In this document: positions 9,001 to 18,369 of the stretch, in pieces
Layout: each line of letters opens with the position of its first letter
Numbering within the stretch: position 1 is the first letter of the stretch
DNA from: Rickettsiales bacterium
GTDB taxonomy: Bacteria; Bacteroidota; Bacteroidia; Cytophagales; Cyclobacteriaceae
Direction: 5' to 3'
Length of the DNA: 64,000 bases
NCBI GenBank assembly: GCA_002729235.1
Contig: PBTY01000016.1
Coordinates: forward strand, 1-64,000
Program-made: the position numbers and the translations under genes
Notes under the pieces: generated by a model
The model's database searches: none
Seen by the model: only the letters and a program-made list of their open reading frames with translations
Told to the model about the DNA's origin: nothing

Positions 9001-10125
9001 ATGGAAGAAATCTATGGCTTCAGTAAAATAGAATACCTTGTAACCTTTCACTCCATCATCTTTGGGTATGTGGCGTCCGTATTTTTGGAAGGTTGGGGTT
9101 ATGTTCTTCGAAGGAGAAGATCTTTTTCACTTGATCGATATCTCCTTTTCTTTACCTATGAGGTGTTTACCCTAATGCTCATTCATTGGTGGAATCTGTA
9201 TGATCGATCAGAATTGATTGGACTGAATCTTGGCAATTTTCTGGCCGTTTTGCCGTATTCCATTCTGTTTTATTTCATTGCCACGGTGGCTTTTGCCAGA
9301 ATAGATTCCTCTAATATCAATTCTCTTTCTACTGTCTATTTCACACACAGGCTAAGATTATATATCAGCCTGTTGCTTTTTGTGATCTATGACTTTTTCA
9401 TGACCATTCACGTGGAAAATCATATTTTCCAGATTGTAGGTCTATTCATCTGTGTAGCAGGAATCGCCAGTAACAATAAACATCTGCATAAGGCTTTGCT
9501 GACCATTGGGATAACGAGTTTGCTCCTTTTGATTTTCCGAAATCTATTAAATATCAACCATGAGTTTATTTATGGTAAGGACAAATACTCCAAAGTGGAG
9601 CATTTAACGATATTCATCTCGATGATTTATGGATATGTCATCACCGTATTTTTTGTAGGCTGGTCCAGGATGCTGCGTACCAAACAGCGGAACTTATCCA
9701 TGACCCAATTCTTGTGGACTTTGTTTGCTTTTTTCTTTTTAATCGATATTTGGTGGGGTTCCTGGTCTCGAAATAGTCATGTAGCCAGCACGATGTTACA
9801 TTTTTTACTCTCACTGGCTACACCATTTTTGATCTTTGTGATCTGTGTGCTATTATTTCCATCGAAAGACGAAAAGGACAACTATCTAGGTTACTTTCTA
9901 GCCAACAAAAACCTCATTTTCCTAACTTTTGCCCTTTTATTTCTCAGTCAAATCGTCTTATCCTTCTTCTTTGTGGAAGATTTTCAATCAGAGAACTATC
10001 TCCGATTAGCTGGAATTGGCCTTTCACTGCTCAGCATTAAAATCAACAATCTTATTTATCATAAAATACTGGTGACTGTTGCCTTCATTCTGTTAAGTGG
10101 CAATCTCTTTTTGCAATTCATGTAG
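9001..10125 (+). CDS. Polytopic membrane protein with internal duplication, function unknown
   Basis: A 374-residue, very hydrophobic protein with about ten predicted transmembrane helices and no signal peptide. I do not recognise the family. Residues 7-66 (FSKIEYLVTFHSIIFGYVAS... to HWWNLY) match residues 196-255 (YSKVEHLTIFISMIYGYVIT... to WWGSW) with shared S-K-E-L-F-S-I-GYV-VF-GW-L-R positions. The parts that follow (LFYFIATVAFAR and FLIFVICVLLFP) also correspond. It therefore looks like a tandem duplication of a five-helix unit. It is convergent with permease B, whose stop is 3 nt away. It might be a sensor or transporter; nothing catalytic is visible. Confidence 0.8.
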   Translation: MEEIYGFSKIEYLVTFHSIIFGYVASVFLEGWGYVLRRRRSFSLDRYLLFFTYEVFTLMLIHWWNLYDRSELIGLNLGNFLAVLPYSILFYFIATVAFARIDSSNINSLSTVYFTHRLRLYISLLLFVIYDFFMTIHVENHIFQIVGLFICVAGIASNNKHLHKALLTIGITSLLLLIFRNLLNINHEFIYGKDKYSKVEHLTIFISMIYGYVITVFFVGWSRMLRTKQRNLSMTQFLWTLFAFFFLIDIWWGSWSRNSHVASTMLHFLLSLATPFLIFVICVLLFPSKDEKDNYLGYFLANKNLIFLTFALLFLSQIVLSFFFVEDFQSENYLRLAGIGLSLLSIKINNLIYHKILVTVAFILLSGNLFLQFM

Positions 10126-10127
10126 AA

Positions 10128-12731
10128 TTACTCTGTTCTTAGTCCTTCAACAGGATTCCTTCTGGTTGCTTTTACTGTTTGAGTAACAATGGCGAGCATG
10201 GCCAGGAATAAAGCGATACATCCAGCAAGAAGAAAAACAGTCCAATTCATTTCCATATGATAGGCATAGTTTTCTAGCCACCTGGACACAAAATACCATG
10301 CTATGGGAACTGCAATGATGAATGACACACCAACCAATATTAGAAAATCTCTGGAAAGTAATGACATGATTGACTGAGCAGAAGCTCCAAGCACTTTGCG
10401 AATAGAAACCTCTTTGGCACGCCTGCTTATAGCCAATGCAGCCAAACCAAATAGTCCCATGGAGGCTATCACCACAGCTATAATGGTAAAAAAACCAAAC
10501 ACATCAGCAAGTTGATATTCTTGCAGGTAAAGTTGATTGAAATGATCATCCACAAACCGTATATCAGAAGGGTTTGGAGAAAGACTTGACAACTGATCTG
10601 CAAGCTGGGCAAATGTCTCTTGCACCTTATCTTCCTTAATTTTAACAGACCAATAGGAAACTGAACCCTCCTGAATGTTTCGCAGCATTAAAGGAGCGAT
10701 AGGCTCTCTCAGTGCATGCATATGAAAGTCTTTGATAACTCCTACAACCTTAGATTCATATCTCCTATCCAGCACCTTACCCAACGCTTCCTCTGCAGTC
10801 CATCCCAGCTTGGCTATTCCGGTTTCGTTAACCAAGCAAGCATTTTCATTCGGGCTATTGAATGTCCTACCAGCGACCAAATCAACACCATAGGTTTCCA
10901 AAAACTGCCCATCCACAGCTGCAGTGTACATCAGTACATCATCAGTCTTATCCTCGGTATTCAGATCCATGAATGCACTCGAACCAATATCAACCGGAAC
11001 ATAAGTAGATGTGCTAAAATTGAGCACATTTGGGTTGGAGGCTACCTGATCCCTAAATACACTGGTCGCATCAGCCAAATTGCCAGCACTAATGGCCACC
11101 ACATTCTCTTTATTAAATCCAAGGTCTTTGTTACTAATATATTGCAACTGCTTGTAGGTGACCAAGCTACCAGTGATCAAGAGAACAGATGCTGCAAACT
11201 GAAAGACAATGAGTATTTTTTGTAATTTGACATTACCCATTTTACCAATTTGGATACCTTTAAGAATACTGGAAGGTTTGAGTTTTGAAATAACTAGGGC
11301 AGGGTAACTTCCTGCAATCAGTCCGATGAATAATGCAAGTAAAATAAGACCAGGTATTAACCAGAATTGATCCACAACATCTATCTGAATGGGACGCTCA
11401 ATTACCTTTCCAAAAACTGGAGCAAACCAATAAGCGATTACCACACCAATCAATACAGCTAAAAAAGACACGACAATAGCTTCACCCCAAAACTGACCGA
11501 CAATCTGGGATTTATAAGCTCCTATTGCTTTTCGCAAACCAACTTCTCTTACTCTACTGATAGAACTAGCAATGGCAATATTCATGTAATTAATACATGA
11601 CAATACCAATACAATAACCGCTATCACGCTAAAGAAGAGGAGGTATTGGGTATTTGCTTTTTGAGAACCCAAATTAAAGTTTATCCCACCATTGAGATGA
11701 ATGTCTAACAAGCTAATCAAGCTAATCTTTTCATTTATTGCGTTTTCATCATAGACATTCATGTCCCGATTACTCAAAAATATCTGCGTTATTTCCTCTT
11801 CGAGATAGGTCAAATCAACACCATCTTGCACCACCAGAAACGTATTGTAGGCATTGTTTTGGAAAGTCGGACGAGCCTTATCTTTAACATAATATTTGTC
11901 CATTTCCATATTGGCAATGAAAGCGTACTCGAAAGAAGAGTTTGCGGGTGGGTCTGCCACTACTGCAGTTACCTGCATATCAAACCTGGAATTCCAAAAG
12001 TCTCCACTCAGGCGTTTCCCAATAGGATCAACTTCTCCAAAGAGCTTCTGGGCTGTAGTCTCAGTTAAGATGATACCTTCTTTAAGGTCCAATGCATGTT
12101 TTGGATCACCGGAAATAAATTTGGTCTGGAAAATATCCAAAAACTCTCCGTCTATCCAGAGCCCCCATTCCTTAAAATTTCGCGTTTCACCTTCGATTAG
12201 AAAAGGCCTGCGTGCCATTGATGTAGCTCTGACAACTTGTGGCAGTTCCTGTTTAATTAATTCACCAAAAGCAGCTGGGGTCAGAGCAAAAAGATCAGAA
12301 CCAATGTATTCGTTACCTGGTTGCTGTTGTATTACTTGATATATATTATCGCTATTGGGATGAAACTGGTCATAGGACATCTCATAAGCCACGTAGAGAG
12401 TAATGAGAATAAATGAAGCTACTCCAACTGCAATGCCTGAGACATTGATGGAGGTGTATAATCGTTGCTTTCTTAGATTCCTTAGGGCGACTTTTAAATA
12501 GTGTGAAAACATACTATATGAGTTTGATCTTGATTTTTTAAAAGCAAATGACACCCACACACCAAGGACATTCCACAGCATAATCACACGAGCGATAAAT
12601 AGTCCTTTTTGCTCGCAATGCTTGAAATAGTATTCTTCCAGATCACCAACCACGAATTCAGCTAAGTTTTCTGGTAGTATGCGTTCGAGTAAACGCTCAA
12701 TCCATTTTGGTATGTGAGGTACAGAGCTCAT
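10128..12731 (-). CDS. Duplicated FtsX/MacB-type permease with prefix domain (permease B)
   Basis: The protein has 867 residues. The N-terminal helical prefix (PKWIERLLERILPENLAEFVVGDLEEYYFKH) lacks the YWWQVxxYxRPFAI stretch of the four-gene cluster and instead continues into a hydrophobic VIMLWNVLGVWVSFAF. A transmembrane helix at about 95-115 follows, then a MacB-like periplasmic domain, a first FtsX block (REVGLRKAIGAYKSQ), a second periplasmic domain and a final FtsX block (KEVSIRKVLGASAQS), ending NPVEGLRTE. It is probably an inner-membrane mechanotransmission-type permease needing an ATPase encoded elsewhere. It forms a two-gene unit with PadR-B, overlapping it by 4 nt (ATGA). The substrate is unknown. 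Confidence 0.9.
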   Translation of the reverse strand: MSSVPHIPKWIERLLERILPENLAEFVVGDLEEYYFKHCEQKGLFIARVIMLWNVLGVWVSFAFKKSRSNSYSMFSHYLKVALRNLRKQRLYTSINVSGIAVGVASFILITLYVAYEMSYDQFHPNSDNIYQVIQQQPGNEYIGSDLFALTPAAFGELIKQELPQVVRATSMARRPFLIEGETRNFKEWGLWIDGEFLDIFQTKFISGDPKHALDLKEGIILTETTAQKLFGEVDPIGKRLSGDFWNSRFDMQVTAVVADPPANSSFEYAFIANMEMDKYYVKDKARPTFQNNAYNTFLVVQDGVDLTYLEEEITQIFLSNRDMNVYDENAINEKISLISLLDIHLNGGINFNLGSQKANTQYLLFFSVIAVIVLVLSCINYMNIAIASSISRVREVGLRKAIGAYKSQIVGQFWGEAIVVSFLAVLIGVVIAYWFAPVFGKVIERPIQIDVVDQFWLIPGLILLALFIGLIAGSYPALVISKLKPSSILKGIQIGKMGNVKLQKILIVFQFAASVLLITGSLVTYKQLQYISNKDLGFNKENVVAISAGNLADATSVFRDQVASNPNVLNFSTSTYVPVDIGSSAFMDLNTEDKTDDVLMYTAAVDGQFLETYGVDLVAGRTFNSPNENACLVNETGIAKLGWTAEEALGKVLDRRYESKVVGVIKDFHMHALREPIAPLMLRNIQEGSVSYWSVKIKEDKVQETFAQLADQLSSLSPNPSDIRFVDDHFNQLYLQEYQLADVFGFFTIIAVVIASMGLFGLAALAISRRAKEVSIRKVLGASAQSIMSLLSRDFLILVGVSFIIAVPIAWYFVSRWLENYAYHMEMNWTVFLLAGCIALFLAMLAIVTQTVKATRRNPVEGLRTE

Positions 12732-13054
12732 TCCTGAGTTTTGAGTTTTAAATCAGGAATGTTTTGAGCAAATGACATTCTGAGTTCATTTGCTTCTTGC
12801 AGCATTTTGAGGCCGTACGCAGTGAGTTGATAATATTTTTTTCGTCGGCCTCCTCGCTCAGCGGTAGCTCCCCCTTCGCGAGTCTTCACAAAGTCCTTTT
12901 CTTCCAGCCGATACAGCGCCGAGTGCAATGCGCCAACGCTTGGGTTCTTCCCTGTCTTTTCTTTGAGAATCTCCTTGATTGTCACCCCATAGGCATCATC
13001 ACCAAGAGATCCTATGGCTAATAAAACAAGTTCTTCAAATCCACCTAATTTCAT
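12728..13054 (-). CDS. PadR-family transcriptional regulator (PadR-B)
   Basis: A 108-residue winged-helix regulator: GGFEELVLLAIGSLGDDAYGVTIKEILKEKTGKNPSVGALHSALYRLEEKDFVKTR followed by the wing GGRRKKYYQLTAYGLKML. It is collinear with PadR-A and PadR-C but clearly diverged. It precedes permease B with a 4-nt ATGA overlap, so the two are translationally coupled. Its 105-bp upstream gap holds three direct repeats (13072-13153), the probable operator, instead of the palindromes found before the other two PadR genes. Confidence 0.92.
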   Translation of the reverse strand: MKLGGFEELVLLAIGSLGDDAYGVTIKEILKEKTGKNPSVGALHSALYRLEEKDFVKTREGGATAERGGRRKKYYQLTAYGLKMLQEANELRMSFAQNIPDLKLKTQE

Positions 13055-13071
13055 ATTGAATTGGTTATTTC

Positions 13072-13153
13072 ATTCCTAATACCAAAACAAATATTCTGAT
13101 TAGATTCCTAAAATCAAAAGAAATATAAGATTATTTCATTCCTAAAACCAAAA
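13072..13153. repeat. Three direct repeats upstream of PadR-B (probable operator iterons)
   Basis: The 16-mer ATTCCTAA(A/T)A(C/T)CAAAA occurs at 13072-13087, 13104-13119 and 13138-13153. The start-to-start spacing is 32 and 34 bp, close to three helical turns. The outer copies share a longer flank (TTATTTC). They fill the whole gap between PadR-B and the end of permease C1. The core TTCCTAAA resembles the arm cores of the palindromes before PadR-A (TTACTTAA) and PadR-C (TTACTAAA). This suggests related DNA-binding specificity with a different geometry. Confidence 0.6.
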
Positions 13154-13159
13154 GATATG

Positions 13160-15754
13160 CTATTCGTCCCTCAGATAACCAATTGGGTTTGCGTTGGCAA
13201 GACGTGAGATTTTAAGACCTATAATCCCGATTGCAAGCAAAAATGTAACAGCTCCAGCACATACAAAGAGCCACCAGACTAAGCTAATATGGTATACAAA
13301 TCCATTGAGCCAATCAGACATCACCAGATAAGCAACAGGAAACGCCAGAGCCATGGAAACAGCCAATAAAAGCATATACTCCGACGAGAGCAACTTCATG
13401 ATATCACTTATCGAAGCACCAAGTACCTTGCGTATACCCACCTCTTTACGTCTTCTTTCTGCGCTATAAGCCACCAAAGCAAATAACCCCAGCAACGAAA
13501 TGACGATAGAAACCAGCATGAAGCACCAGGAAATATCACTCACCATACGCTCACTCTGGTACTGACTACTGTAAATATCCTCCACAAATTTGTGCCAGAA
13601 GGACCTCTTGGGATTAAACTTCTGAAACGTTTCTTCTAGAGAAGTTACCGCCTCTTGATTCATCCCTTCTTTGGCTCTTACCAAAATCATCCAGCTATAG
13701 CTCATGTCATTTCTAATGATCATCGGCTCTATGGCACTGTGTAATGACGCGTTGTGAAAGTCCTCGATAACGCCAATGATCTTTCCTTTCCTACCCCAAA
13801 TACTCAGGTTTTGACCAATAGGATCTTCCATTCCCATCAGTTTCCTGGCAGTTTCGTTAATCACATAGTTCTCAGCATCAGACTGTATGTCCCAGCTGAA
13901 ATTGCGCCCCTCTTTCAATCTGATTCTTGTGGTCGGAATAAAGTCCGGGTTTGCATCCAGCAGGTAAAACTCCAGGTCGTCCGTCGAGAGTTTCCCATCC
14001 CATGAAACTTTGGAAGTAGAATTGCCCAGGTCTAAAACCAACTGGTTGACCAATGTGACATTTTCCACACCTGGCTTAGCTAGCAAATCCAATTTAAATC
14101 GCTCGTAATCCTTATTTGGATCCATGTCATAGTTAAATGCTCTGATGAGGTTGGACCTGTCCAGCCCAATGTTTTTATCCAGGATAAAGGACACCTGCCT
14201 GTAAACGGTTACCGCTCCAATGATCATAATTGTTGTAATGCTGAACTGAAACACCAGCAGCGACTTACTCATAAATGCATGTTTTTTTGGAAGGAGTTGT
14301 AAGCCTTTGAGTGATCGAATGGTCTCCATTGAAGACAAAAAGAATGCAGGATATACCCCTGACAGCAGACCTATGGCCAATATGATACAAGGTAGCAGGG
14401 CTATTTCGGTCCATGAAATATCCGACAAGCCCACACTTTTCCCTGTTAGTTCGTTGAACTGTGGCATAATCAACACCATCAAAAGCACCGCCAACATCAC
14501 CGCCAGGCATACAATGATAACAGACTCTGTAAGAAACTGGAGTTTCAAACTATTCTTGAGAGCCCCCAACACTTTCCTTACTCCCGTCTCTTTAGATCGC
14601 CGCGTGGCCTGAGCGGTAGTCATGTTCATGAAATTGATGCTGGCTAAAACAACCACCAAAATTGCCGCTACAGAAAGCAACCTCACATATTCGATTCGGC
14701 CACCTGTGATCGTGCCATTTTCATACCTGTTATGCAAGTATATCTCATCGAAAGGCTGGAGAAACACATCCCTCTTTGAAACAAAATCTCCTTCTCTGTG
14801 GTCATTAATAGCCTGCTCCAGCACCTCATCAGCAGTTGAGAGAGTGACACCTTCCTGTAGCTTCACATAGACTTTGCAAGAGTTGTTGTACCAGCTATTG
14901 AGTGATTTTCGCCTTTTAAGGAGATTTTTAAAAGGAACAACAAAGTCGTACCGAATGGTAGAATGATCTGGAAAATCCTTGTAAACACCCACCAACTTAA
15001 ATACCTCTTTTTGATCACTCTGCAATAGCGAACCAATCACATTTTTACTTTGCCAATCCTCACCAAAAAAAGTAGATGCCATGGATTCAGAAACCACGAG
15101 AGATTGAATGTCTGAGTGCATCTCATCGGCATTTCCCTGGATAAATGACACCTCAAACAGATCAAAAAACTCAGGAGATGCGTCTACCCCGGCCCACTCC
15201 ATGAGCAACTCTTCACCACTTAGAAATGCCATCCAGTTGCCTTGAGAAAGCACTGCGGCACTTTCCACTAACGGATATTCATTTTTCAAAATGTCCTTCA
15301 AAAAGTAAGAAGTGCTCGAGTAAGTATTTGATTCTCCATTGCTCAGGGTCTCCCGGTTAAGGACATAGCACACCCTTTGGCCGTCAGACAAAAACTTGTT
15401 ATAACTCAGCTCATCCTGAACCCACAAATAAATAAACAGTCCGCATAAGATCCCCATCGTCAGGCCCGTGACATTGATGGATGTGAAAGATTTTTCTTTC
15501 TTCAAGACCCTGAAGGCAACTTTTACATAATTTCTAATTAGCATGGTATGGTTGGTGTATTTAGTTCTTGTTATTGCAAAAGGTCGGATGTATTTGATCA
15601 CCTGATACCAGTAATTTCTTCTAGCCTTGGAAGCAGAATTCACTTGCATTTCCAGCTCAAACTTCTCTTCCAGGTCACCCAAAACCTCCTCCAGCAGTTC
15701 ATCCTTAATAAACCACTGAAGAAGTCGTTGGGCCAATTTGGGTGGTGTTCTCAT
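13160..15754 (-). CDS. Duplicated FtsX/MacB-type permease with prefix domain (permease C1, last of the four-gene array)
   Basis: The protein has 864 residues. The prefix domain (PKLAQRLLQWFIKDELLEEVLGDLEEKFELEM, then YWYQVIKYIRPFAI) is followed by a transmembrane helix at about 95-112, a MacB-like periplasmic domain, FtsX block 1 (KETGVRKVLGALKNS), the second periplasmic domain and FtsX block 2 (KEVGIRKVLGASISD), ending NPIGYLRDE. It is the promoter-distal gene of the leftward PadR-C unit and overlaps permease C2 by 4 nt (ATGA). The PadR-B repeats begin right after its stop, so read-through from this unit would enter PadR-B. The cargo is unknown. Confidence 0.9.
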   Translation of the reverse strand: MRTPPKLAQRLLQWFIKDELLEEVLGDLEEKFELEMQVNSASKARRNYWYQVIKYIRPFAITRTKYTNHTMLIRNYVKVAFRVLKKEKSFTSINVTGLTMGILCGLFIYLWVQDELSYNKFLSDGQRVCYVLNRETLSNGESNTYSSTSYFLKDILKNEYPLVESAAVLSQGNWMAFLSGEELLMEWAGVDASPEFFDLFEVSFIQGNADEMHSDIQSLVVSESMASTFFGEDWQSKNVIGSLLQSDQKEVFKLVGVYKDFPDHSTIRYDFVVPFKNLLKRRKSLNSWYNNSCKVYVKLQEGVTLSTADEVLEQAINDHREGDFVSKRDVFLQPFDEIYLHNRYENGTITGGRIEYVRLLSVAAILVVVLASINFMNMTTAQATRRSKETGVRKVLGALKNSLKLQFLTESVIIVCLAVMLAVLLMVLIMPQFNELTGKSVGLSDISWTEIALLPCIILAIGLLSGVYPAFFLSSMETIRSLKGLQLLPKKHAFMSKSLLVFQFSITTIMIIGAVTVYRQVSFILDKNIGLDRSNLIRAFNYDMDPNKDYERFKLDLLAKPGVENVTLVNQLVLDLGNSTSKVSWDGKLSTDDLEFYLLDANPDFIPTTRIRLKEGRNFSWDIQSDAENYVINETARKLMGMEDPIGQNLSIWGRKGKIIGVIEDFHNASLHSAIEPMIIRNDMSYSWMILVRAKEGMNQEAVTSLEETFQKFNPKRSFWHKFVEDIYSSQYQSERMVSDISWCFMLVSIVISLLGLFALVAYSAERRRKEVGIRKVLGASISDIMKLLSSEYMLLLAVSMALAFPVAYLVMSDWLNGFVYHISLVWWLFVCAGAVTFLLAIGIIGLKISRLANANPIGYLRDE

Positions 15755-18369
15755 TCAGATCGGAGGGATTTCACAGGGTTCGCCAAAGCAGCCTTTATCG
15801 ATTGGAAACTCACCGTAATCAGTGTGATCACCAATGCCCCAACGATTGCCACCAGGAATGAAAGCCAAGGTAGATCAATTCGATATTGATAGTTGTTCAA
15901 CCACCCACTTATAAAGTAGTAGGCCAGAGGAATCGCTATACCACTCGCAAGGAGGATAAGCAGGACAAATTCCCATGAAAGCATTTTCCATAGGTTAGTA
16001 ATGGACGCTCCCAATACTTTGCGAATACCAATCTCTTTGGTGCGTTGCTCAGCCATATAGGATGCAAGCCCAAATAAGCCAAGACAGCTAATGATAATAG
16101 CGAGAACAGCAAAAATCCCTGACAACTTGCTAACTCTCTGTTCCTGTCTAAACTTTCTTCCATAAGCTTCATCTACGAAGCTAAAATCGAATGGAATATC
16201 TGGTGCTATCTGAGTAAATACCGATTCTACAGAAGCGATGGCCTCTTGAGAACTGATATCAGGATTGAGCTTCAACAAGAAATATTCTAGCTCCTCCTCC
16301 CCAGGATTCATCATATAAACTGCCGGTCTGATCTCTTTATAGGGAGACTCTCGAACTATATCTTTGATAACTCCAATAATCTTGAATGTGCCATCATCTC
16401 CCAGCGTTATTGATTGGCCAACTGGATCCTCTAGTCCCATTAAGCGAACAGCCGATTCATTGACCACAAAAGCAGCACTATCAGTAGCTAGATCCCTGGA
16501 GAAATCACGGCCTTGAACCACCTCCCAGCCAATGGTCTTCCCTAAATCTTCATTGGCCCAGACCATTGCCATGTGAACATCCAACTCTGGATCTTTGCCC
16601 TCCCACTTAAAGCCACTAATTGTACTATTGACACTTGTCATAGGGCTTGAAACCAACGCCATTGAAGATATAGCTCGGAGCTCCTTGAGTTGTGCGTCCA
16701 GTATATCGAACTTTCCTTCATAATCTTCTGAAAGGATATCCACTGAAATCAGGTTCTTCGCGTCATAACCCATTGGTCGACTCAACGAATAATCTACCTG
16801 GTCTTTGACCACCAGCGTGCCAATGATCAGAATCACCGATATCACAAACTGCACCACAACCAGCCCTTTGCGCAAAGCACCTGAAAGCGCTCCTTGCCGT
16901 AGCGTCCCTTTTAAAGCCTTGACGGCTTGAAAACCTGAGAGATGAAACGATGGGTAACTACCCGCCAGGAAGCCTGTGATGAAAACAATTGCTATACCAG
17001 CCATCCAAAACCATGGCTCGGAAACGGGAATAGACATCCTTTTATTGGCCACAATCTGAAAGTATGGAAGGCTTGCCCACACCAAAAGCAAAGCAACCAA
17101 ATAAGAAAACACCACCATCAAAAATGATTCGGTCATGAACTGATGAACGAGCTGCTTTTTCAAAGAGCCGATTGCTTTGCGAATACCAACCTCCCTGCTT
17201 CTCTTGAGAGACTGAGCGGTACTAAGATTCATAAAATTGATGCAGGCAAGAAGAAGTACAAACAATCCAATACCACCAAATAGCCAGATATTTTGGATAG
17301 GTCCGCCTGTCTGAACTCCATTCTCCCAATTACTCCGCAAATGCCATTCGCTCATGGGCTGTAGAAACACCTCAATTTGGGCTGATTCTCTCCACTCCTC
17401 AGGATAATTCTGAGAAATAGCCGGTTTTATTCGTTGATTTACATCGTCCAAAGAAACTCCATCTTTTAGCTTCACATACGCAGTAAAAGCACTATTGTCC
17501 CATTCGGAACGAGATTCTTGAATCCACTCGTTGCTGGCTACATAAAGATCCCAAGGAGCAATAAACTCCAAATCCCTAAATGAAGCAGGCATGTCTTTAT
17601 ATACTCCAGCAACCAATACATTGAGTGAATTATCGAGTTTCAAGGGTTTCCCAATAGGGTCACTGTTTCCAAACATTGCTTTGGCTGTTGACTCATTAAT
17701 TAAGACAGAATGCTGATCCTGAAGGGCATTTCTATCTCCGTCTATCATCTGTAGGTCCAGCAACAGTGAAGCACCTGGCTCCATAAAGGCTCCATATTTG
17801 ATGATATTATTCCCTTCATGACCCATTACATGATCCCATGTCCATGAGCTCATCACTACAGTCTCAAAGTCATCTCCATACTGCTCCCTCAACTCATCAC
17901 CGAGTGGGAAGGGCAATGGGTGAGCCACAATCTTTTGCCCATTTCGGTTTTTAAACTGTAGCACCACAGCGACCCTATCGGGATGAGGGTGCCAATCATC
18001 GTACGTCAGTTCTTTTTGAATCCATATTCCAATGAGCATGACTACAGCCAGTCCTATGGAGAGTCCGCCAATATTTAATATGGAGTAAACCTTGTTTCTT
18101 TTTAGTCTTCTGAGTCCAATTTTGACATAGTTTTTGATCATGGTTAAGTTTTTTAGAGGATTAGTAAATGACCTGCGTATGGCAAATGGTCTGATATATT
18201 GAAATACTTGCCACCAATAATTGACTTTAGCTTTGAAATGAGAATTCCTTTCTAACTGCGAATAGAACTTCTCCTCCAGGTCTCCCTGAACTTCTTCAGC
18301 CAAATCATCTCTTAATATCCAGTTGAGTAGTCTGGATGCAAGCTTTGGAGGTTTGTATGACCTACTCAT
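15751..18369 (-). CDS. Duplicated FtsX/MacB-type permease with prefix domain (permease C2)
   Basis: The protein has 872 residues with the same architecture as its neighbours. The prefix PPKLASRLLNWILRDDLAEEVQGDLEEKFYSQLERN is followed by YWWQVFQYIRPFAI, one N-terminal transmembrane helix (about 93-113), a periplasmic domain, FtsX block 1 (REVGIRKAIGSLKKQ), a second periplasmic domain, and FtsX block 2 (KEIGIRKVLGASITN) ending NPVKSLRSE. Its ATG lies 8 nt inside the upstream permease gene (ATGAGTAG), so the genes are translationally coupled. It is probably an inner-membrane permease acting with its array partners and an unlinked ATPase. Confidence 0.9.
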   Translation of the reverse strand: MSRSYKPPKLASRLLNWILRDDLAEEVQGDLEEKFYSQLERNSHFKAKVNYWWQVFQYIRPFAIRRSFTNPLKNLTMIKNYVKIGLRRLKRNKVYSILNIGGLSIGLAVVMLIGIWIQKELTYDDWHPHPDRVAVVLQFKNRNGQKIVAHPLPFPLGDELREQYGDDFETVVMSSWTWDHVMGHEGNNIIKYGAFMEPGASLLLDLQMIDGDRNALQDQHSVLINESTAKAMFGNSDPIGKPLKLDNSLNVLVAGVYKDMPASFRDLEFIAPWDLYVASNEWIQESRSEWDNSAFTAYVKLKDGVSLDDVNQRIKPAISQNYPEEWRESAQIEVFLQPMSEWHLRSNWENGVQTGGPIQNIWLFGGIGLFVLLLACINFMNLSTAQSLKRSREVGIRKAIGSLKKQLVHQFMTESFLMVVFSYLVALLLVWASLPYFQIVANKRMSIPVSEPWFWMAGIAIVFITGFLAGSYPSFHLSGFQAVKALKGTLRQGALSGALRKGLVVVQFVISVILIIGTLVVKDQVDYSLSRPMGYDAKNLISVDILSEDYEGKFDILDAQLKELRAISSMALVSSPMTSVNSTISGFKWEGKDPELDVHMAMVWANEDLGKTIGWEVVQGRDFSRDLATDSAAFVVNESAVRLMGLEDPVGQSITLGDDGTFKIIGVIKDIVRESPYKEIRPAVYMMNPGEEELEYFLLKLNPDISSQEAIASVESVFTQIAPDIPFDFSFVDEAYGRKFRQEQRVSKLSGIFAVLAIIISCLGLFGLASYMAEQRTKEIGIRKVLGASITNLWKMLSWEFVLLILLASGIAIPLAYYFISGWLNNYQYRIDLPWLSFLVAIVGALVITLITVSFQSIKAALANPVKSLRSE

